Part shown: positions 8,168 to 13,662 of the stretch, in pieces
Layout: each line of letters starts with the position of its first letter
Numbering within the stretch: position 1 is the first letter of the stretch
Source: Saccoglossus kowalevskii
Taxonomy: Eukaryota > Hemichordata > Enteropneusta > Harrimaniidae
DNA length: 13,662 nt
Assembly (NCBI RefSeq): GCF_000003605.2
Contig: NW_003126631.1
Span: 1 to 13,662 of the forward strand
Reading direction: 5' to 3'
The notes under the pieces: model-generated
What the model saw: only the letters and a program-made list of their open reading frames with translations
What the model was told of the DNA's origin: nothing
The model's database searches: none
Position numbers and translations under genes: made by a program

Positions 8168-8776
8168 TTATTCGAGGTTAGGAGTACGTTTCCTACCCTT
8201 TCGGGGGTCCTGTACCCTTTTCCTCGTTTGTTTGAGGAATTGCCTCAATTTATTGACCGCCAGAGCCTGATACTCGTCTCCAGCCAGGCGTTTGATGTGA
8301 TCAAACGCTTCCTTCTCTTCCTTCACCAGAACGGCCTGAAATTGCTTCAAATGCGAAGGTAAATAAATATCAAGCAATTTGGTATATTGTTTCGAAGCCT
8401 GGGTTGAAATGAGTTCCCACTTTTGTAGGAATGCCGTAGACGGCTTCAACCCAGGTATTACGGTTTTCTTTGAAACCACCAAACCTTTGGGAATTTATCC
8501 CGATATCGAAAATTTATGAATAGATTTGATTTGATTAATAATTGAAGACTCAGTCCGGTAAAGTTTAGATAAAGATTTAACCTTACCCTTGATTTCAGAG
8601 AAGAGAGCGTCTGGTAAACGTCTCTGAGCTGGAGTCGGTAGAGAGTCTAAAGGTTGGATGTCAATCGTCAGGTCTAGCATAGGTGTATCAAACACAACGT
8701 CGAAATCTTCGACAGTGTTGATGTCTTCTGCTGCAGACATGACGGGAATGAGTAATGATGTTCCTGACGGTCTCAT
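8168..8776 (-). pseudogene. ORF1 relic (copy 2) with one nonsense codon
   Basis: This is the same 202-codon gene as in copy 1, with the same start context and the same basic C-terminus. A single AAA to TAA change at 8495-8497 turns the Lys of the SGKIPKGL motif into a stop, giving 93 residues before it and about 104 open residues after it. No frameshift was seen, so the rest is readable. This is a substitution, not a homopolymer slip, and is less likely to be a sequencing artefact. Function is unknown, as for copy 1. Confidence 0.8.
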
Positions 8777-9085
8777 TTATGGGATCGGCTGGCAGAACAA
8801 AATATTGCTACTATGTAATGTGATAGTCGTGATCTTATTGGTCAATAAAAAGGCATCAATATATCATAACGATAATAAAAATGGCTGGGATTGTGCTAGT
8901 TGAAAGTAGGTAAAACAACGAAAAGAGGAAAAAGATGCGTTAAAAATGAGAAAGGAGTAAACAAAATAAGTCCGAGATGTATAGTGAAGAAAGGACATAG
9001 TTAAAAAATCGGAAAAAAACAACAAATAGAAGTTAATAAAAGAGAAATTGCGAGAAGATTGAGAATATAAGAAAAAAACAAAATG

Positions 9086-10240
9086 TGCTAGTAAGACGTT
9101 CAAAAAACGATCGTATTAAAAATATGAATTACAAAAACGTAATAAAAAGGGAAAAGACGGTATTGTAACTAAAGTAAGTTACTAAATTAGAAATCTCGCC
9201 GTGTTTACATAAATAGCATTAAAGTAACGATCGAAAATATACGAAAAATATCGAGGCTATCGCGGATCTCAAATTCGTGCTAGTGGCAACAATGGGCGGA
9301 GCTAAGACGCGAGTACGAAACGTGAATCTGATTGGTCGATACAAAATCATCGATTGTCCTGTCATCCAGGCGAATGGATGGCGTAGTCGGTTCAGATTGT
9401 GCTAGTTGGACGTTCGTTTAACGGCTGTATTAATAAAATAAATAGCGAAAACGCAACGATATGAGTGTAGATGGTGTTGTGACTAATGTAAGTTACTATA
9501 TTAGAAAAATCGCCGTGTACATATAAGTAACGATGAAGTAACGATCGAATATATACGAAAAATATCGAGGCTATCGCGGATCTCAAATCTGTGCTAGTTG
9601 CAGTAACGGGCGAAGCGTAGACGCGAGTACGATACGTGAATCTGATTGGTCAATAGAAGCGCATCGGTTATCCTGTTATCCAGGCGAGTGGATGGCGTAG
9701 TCGATTCAGATTGTGCTAGTTAGATGTTCGTTTAACGGCTGTATTAATTAAAAAGATCGCGAAAATACAACGATATGAGTGTAGATGGTGTTGTGACTAA
9801 TGTAAGTCACTATATTAAAAACCTCGCCGTGTTCACATAAATAACGATGAAGTTAAGAACGAATATATACGAAAAAAATCGAGGCTAATGCGGATCTCAG
9901 ATCTGTGCTAGTAACAGCAATGGGCGGAGCTAGGACGCGAGTAAGATACGTGAATCTGATTGGTCAATACAAGAGCATCGATTATCCTGTCATCCAGGCA
10001 AATGGATGGCGTAGACGGTTCAGATTGTGCTAGTTGGACGTACGTTTAACGGCTGTATAAATTAAATAGATAGCGAAAGCGCACCGATATGAGTGTAGAT
10101 GGTATTGTGACTAATGTAAGTCGCTATATTAGAAATCTCGCCGTGTTCACAAAAGTAACGAAGAAGTTACGATCGAAGATACACGAAAAATATCAGAGCT
10201 AACACGGATCTAGATTGTGCTAGTTGTAGCAGTGGGCGTG
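9086..10240 (-). repeat. 314-bp tandem repeat block in the 5' region, copy 2
   Basis: This is the counterpart of the copy 1 block, with the same number of units in the same order. Inverted CCAAT boxes lie at 9331, 9645 and 9959 (spacing 314 bp). Unit-by-unit similarity is higher between corresponding units of copies 1 and 2 than between neighbouring units, so the block existed before the tandem duplication of the whole element. Copy 3 lacks it through truncation. Confidence 0.85.
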
Positions 10241-10966
10241 TCCTCGCTAAAGAGAAAGGAAGTAGGTACAGACAGATCCGTTGATGAATATATTATAGCA
10301 TAACTCTCATAGAGGATCATATGAAAAGTCGCATATTGTACGTATTGCGTAGGATAACAAACTAGTAGTGATATAGTGGCTCACCATAATATAGTTTAAA
10401 CCATATATGAAATAATAAAGTAATTAACTAAATGCAATAAACAATTAAGTTAAATTAGGGTTAGGGTAGGGTTAGGATAGGGTTAGGTAGGTATAAGATA
10501 TGTTAAACGAGGGCAAAGCTTATGGCTGCCCGTTGTTAAATAAACACTACCATATAATATTATAATTGTACCTAATATAGGTGCGATGAAACATGTTAGA
10601 CATGTAATATATTCTGAAAGCTGAGTAGGAACTAAGGAGAGAATAAAAATAATAATGCAATGTGCATAAATATTTACATTAGTGTTCTCTCAATTGTTAA
10701 AATAGGGTTCGATATACTGTGCGACATAGAATAAGGTGAATAAACCTTAATAAACTAACTTCGGCATGTTATTTCAACATGATAGAATAAGACATAGTGT
10801 TAAGTATTGGAAGTTGTATTAATTAAATACACTTCAATATTCTGTCTACGTAAAAGTCTATAATCCCACAGTCTGATGAAATGGATACTGCGAGAGTATA
10901 CGAACGTTATATCCACCTCGCTCCGGACCGCAATACTGACAGACATCCAGAGCGCAAGAACAAATA
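10241..10966 (-). other. 5' segment of the unit (copy 2), no gene
   Basis: This is the counterpart of 5037-5751 with the same small inverted repeats and the longer telomere-like tract. It runs straight into the 3' terminus of copy 3 at 10966/10967, with the same junction bases as between copies 1 and 2. Nothing coding is seen. Confidence 0.5.
10455..10491 (+). repeat. Telomere-like TTAGGG tract, copy 2 (longer)
   Basis: This is the same tract as in copy 1 with an additional atagggttagg segment, making 37 bases. The length difference between otherwise near-identical copies shows that this tract changes faster than its surroundings. Flanks are the same as in copy 1, so the tract is part of the repeated unit. 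Confidence 0.7.
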
Positions 10967-11124
10967 TTGATGGGGGTGGTGGATTGACGAACATTTCAAC
11001 GACTGAGGGCAGTATTGCATTAGCTAACTAAATACGTAACAGATGTAGAATTCCGTGTTAAAATAGTTTACAGGTGTGATCCTGATAGAAGTAAACACGG
11101 AAACAATAATGAAATACAAAACTG

Positions 11125-11243
11125 AGTACGAAGAAAGCCTATGTCGATACAGCACTCAAATTTATCCGTGATTGGATTATTCACTAGTGTGATGGTGCTG
11201 TTTCGGGTTCTATGTTGAACCCATCATCAGTCGGAACAGTACT
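11125..11243 (-). ncRNA. Hammerhead ribozyme, copy 3
   Basis: It has the same 119-nt layout, with intact core, 6-bp stem II and 7-bp stem III. The extra base between CUGAUGA and stem II is U here rather than A, which suggests this position is unpaired and tolerant. The predicted cut lies between 11148 and 11147. Confidence 0.8.
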
Positions 11244-11264
11244 TGACCGAATCGTTCGATTAAT

Positions 11265-13160
11265 TTAGCTTTCAGAATGTTCGACGTTATTACTTTCATT
11301 ATACAATTTAGTTAAAATGGAAAGTAATTCTTCATCGTTTGGTGTGTCGTTTTTCACGAGTTTGTCAGTACGTAGAGTAGAACTTGTGAGTTTATCTTTC
11401 AAGTTGATATTTCTACGAAATGCAATAAGGGGGGATTTGGAAAAATGTTACACAGTAACAAATCATTCCGAATTAAATCCCAGTTTTTTAATAGGGCTCT
11501 TTTGAGCCTGTACCCTTGTATATATGGGTTGAACGTAGTTGTGAATATTGTTTGCCCTTCATTATAGGGCATTGATTCACGTAAATGTGAGATACGATTG
11601 TCATGTTCATTAATTGAAGAGTATCTTTCGATATCGTTATCTGTGTAATCTCTTTCACGCAATTTTTCAATAAATAAGTTACGTTTATTTAAGAAATCGT
11701 TAGCATTATTACAAGTACGAGCATATCGAATAGTTTCGCTTTTAATAAAACCTTTGAATACTGATGTAGGGTGACAGGAATTACGTTTCAAATATTGAAA
11801 CGTTTCCGTTGTCTTGGTGTGCGTTTTCACGTCTAGTATATTCAGATCAAGGAAGCGTTGTCCTTTATATAGGTCAAGGTCAAGGTACGTGACTTGTGTC
11901 ATTGAGTATTCAAATGTGAGCCGGTATTTATCATGAAGCATATTAGCATCCTGAATAAATTTGTGTAATTCAGGTATGGTACCATTGAATACCATGAAAA
12001 TGTCATCTCGAAAACGATACCATGTTTTAATATAACGAGCACCAAATAGTAAAATCTGATTTTCCAGTAGGTGGAATGTAATGTCGGCAATCTCAGGTGA
12101 AGACGGTGATCCCATGCTAACTCCACATGTTTGGGTATAATACTCATTATTAAACTCGAATGTATTTCTTTTCAGAATGATTTCAAGGAGTTTAATTATA
12201 TATTCCAAAGGTAGTGGTTTCAAAGGACTATCACTGTGATTGTAATTCGATTGCATTGCATTAGCGGTTGCTCGGATCGCTTCTTCGTGAACAGTATTAG
12301 TATACATTGATACGACATCCAAGGTTACTAGGACGTTATTATCAGATACTTGTATATTTTCGATTTTATTAATAAAATCTGTAGTATCTTTGATATAAGT
12401 ATGTTGTCTTTTGACGATTGGAATTAAAAAGTGGTCAATCAATTCTGATATTTTCTCTGTAGGACCAGAGCAACCACTGATTATCGGTCTACCAACAAAT
12501 ATACTGCCCTCTGACGGTGGTTTGTGTACTTAAGGCAATAAATACCACCGGGGCGTTCTAACTGTGTAGTTAAATGGGTCTGTATATTTATACGTGTCGT
12601 AATCGATTAAATCCAGATTGTACCTTTCTGTAACGAGCTCATGGACCGAATTAGACGTGACTATAGTATCGTTACCACCAATTTTAGTGTAGTATTGTTC
12701 GTTGTTTAATTGACGAAGGCTTTCATATATATAGTCAGTTGTATTCATGATTGCAATACCACGACCTTTGTCGAATGGTTTTATTACAATTGTGTTATCA
12801 TGATGTAATCTATTTATTGCTGCTCTTTCAGCAGAATTCATGTTTTGTTTGGGTTTATTGGTAGTGATTTTGGATATCTCAACTTTAGTTGCCTCAATGT
12901 AATTTTCGAGGCTACTGTTATTCGAGTCTGGTGGGTTCCATGTTGATTTCATTTTGAAAGGATGTTGTTGAGATTGTTTATTGCGCATTCAATATTTGAT
13001 ACGCATTCTCCTGGATAGCATAGACATGTCATTGAGCAGAGTGTGATAGGTTGGCTTAGGTGGGGTTGGTATAAATTTGAGTCCATTGCCAAGGGCAATG
13101 ATCTCTATTGGAGTCAGAATTCTACTCGAAAAATTCCGAATAAAACCTGAGACCAACCGA
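11265..13160 (-). pseudogene. Penelope-like reverse transcriptase relic (ORF2, copy 3), 5'-truncated
   Basis: It matches the copy 1 protein from about residue 13 (RLVSGFIRN) to the end. A TGA at 12989-12991 replaces the Leu in RIKYLMRNK, and a TAA at 12530-12532 replaces the Lys in LLPKVHK. The catalytic block from the GPTEKIS region through motifs A (Asp), B (GVSMGSPSSPEIAD) and C (RFRDDIF) is otherwise in frame. A G tract of 6 (11429-11434, against 7 in copy 1) shifts the last ~55 codons, so the frame closes at 11399. The intact GLKFIPTPPKP motif is shared with copy 2. The missing 5' codons and start make it non-functional. Confidence 0.85.
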
Positions 13161-13662
13161 ACCAATGTGAATCGCCATTTCACACGAATAGTAGTATTTT
13201 CCAAATCACTGCCGTACATTTCTGTTTTCGTTAGTATATTTGATGTCCGAAAATGTGAAGGCCCCAAAGGTATTTTTTTTTTGTAATTAAAGTTGTATTA
13301 TTGATTCTATATTAGGAGATTCTTTACATAAAACTCGTTCGTTTTTTGTTGGCTACGTCATTATATTATTGCGTGTTTGCTTACATGTATAGTAAAGCAA
13401 TGTATCATGTGCTGGCAAGTCAAAATTGGACATATGGTGAAGAATCAGCATTGGTACAGTTTATTGTAGTATTGTGTTGACAATTGTCCATGTCCTGCCA
13501 CAAAAGATGAATACTATTGGAGTAAATGTGCTGATGCTGTAGTTAGTGCATCATGAATTGTATGTATATTTCTTCTTACTTTAGCAAGCATTGTTTAATG
13601 TTTATCTGATCACTGGATATATTAAAAATAAAAAGCTGACGTATTATTGCTAATTAAATGCT
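13161..13662. other. Right flank, unrelated to the retroelement; no gene recognised
   Basis: Sequence after the truncation point of copy 3 has no counterpart in copies 1 or 2. It is AT-rich and includes a run of ten T at 13273-13282. An open frame on minus runs from here into the element remnant (13267 to 12989), but its flank part shows no known motif and it stops at the copy 3 nonsense codon. No telomeric repeat, promoter or RNA gene was identified. Confidence 0.55.

Larger units (their letters stand above)
5752..10966 (-). mobile_element. Penelope-like retroelement, copy 2 (full tandem unit, genes broken)
   Basis: This 5215-bp direct repeat of copy 1 has the same order of parts. Its extra length comes from several small insertions, including an 11-base extension of the telomere-like tract and four extra G in a homopolymer inside ORF2. 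ORF1 has one nonsense codon and ORF2 has several frameshifts. Its 3' end (5752) touches the 5' end of copy 1, and its 5' end (10966) touches the 3' end of copy 3. It keeps two features that copy 1 has lost, the open N-terminal extension of ORF2 and the GLKFIPTPPKP motif, so it is useful for judging the ancestral form. Confidence 0.85.
10967..13160 (-). mobile_element. Penelope-like retroelement, copy 3 (5'-truncated)
   Basis: The 3' portion matches copies 1 and 2 from the common terminus (ttgatggggg at 10967) up to 13160, where identity ends abruptly within the codons for the extreme N-terminus of the reverse transcriptase (after gaccaaccga). ORF1, the repeat block and the telomere-like tract are absent. 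Loss of the 5' part with an intact 3' end is the usual signature of incomplete reverse transcription, although deletion cannot be excluded. It carries a hammerhead with an intact core and a reverse transcriptase relic with two nonsense codons and a frameshift. Confidence 0.85.

Noticed and set aside
565-13160. LTR retrotransposon or endogenous virus
   Set aside because: There are no long terminal repeats, protease, integrase, RNase H or envelope; the reverse transcriptase is Penelope-type and the direct repeats are whole units.
12989-13267. A 92-codon minus-strand frame crossing the right junction
   Set aside because: It is a chance fusion of flank sequence with the truncated reverse transcriptase; the flank part has no motif and the frame ends at a nonsense codon within the relic.

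Overview
The window is AT-rich, non-coding-rich eukaryotic DNA, most likely from an invertebrate animal: the reverse transcriptase type, the hammerhead ribozymes and the TTAGGG-type telomere-like tracts all fit that. The species cannot be named from the sequence. I see no bacterial operon, no CRISPR array, no tRNA or rRNA, and no ordinary host gene.

Almost everything between 565 and 13160 is one kind of retroelement, arranged as three direct, head-to-tail copies with the sense strand on minus. Copy 1 is 565-5751 (5187 bp), copy 2 is 5752-10966 (5215 bp), and copy 3 is 10967-13160 (2194 bp, cut off at its 5' end inside the reverse transcriptase gene). The copies abut with nothing between them, and both internal junctions are the same. 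Unrelated sequence flanks the array on the left (1-564) and right (13161-13662).

Reading along the sense (minus) strand, a full unit consists of: a ~475 bp 5' segment; a short degenerate TTAGGG tract (G-rich on plus); a block of about 3.7 tandem 314-bp repeats, each with an inverted CCAAT box and a tgctagt motif; a T-rich leader; ORF1 (202 aa, helical and basic, function unknown); ORF2 (a Penelope-like reverse transcriptase with no recognisable GIY-YIG endonuclease); and a 3' region with a hammerhead ribozyme, a long hairpin and a C-rich terminus.

Only copy 1 keeps long open ORF1 and ORF2, and even its ORF2 lacks the N-terminal extension present in copy 2 and has a scrambled conserved N-terminal motif. 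Copy 2 has a nonsense codon in ORF1 and several frameshifts in ORF2. Copy 3 has two nonsense codons and a frameshift.

Proposed cooperation (inference): tandem transcription is cut into unit-length RNAs by the hammerheads; ORF1 may package or bind the RNA; and the endonuclease-less reverse transcriptase may prime from pre-existing DNA 3' ends, possibly chromosome ends, which would fit the telomere-like tract lying in the same orientation as an outward-growing telomere.
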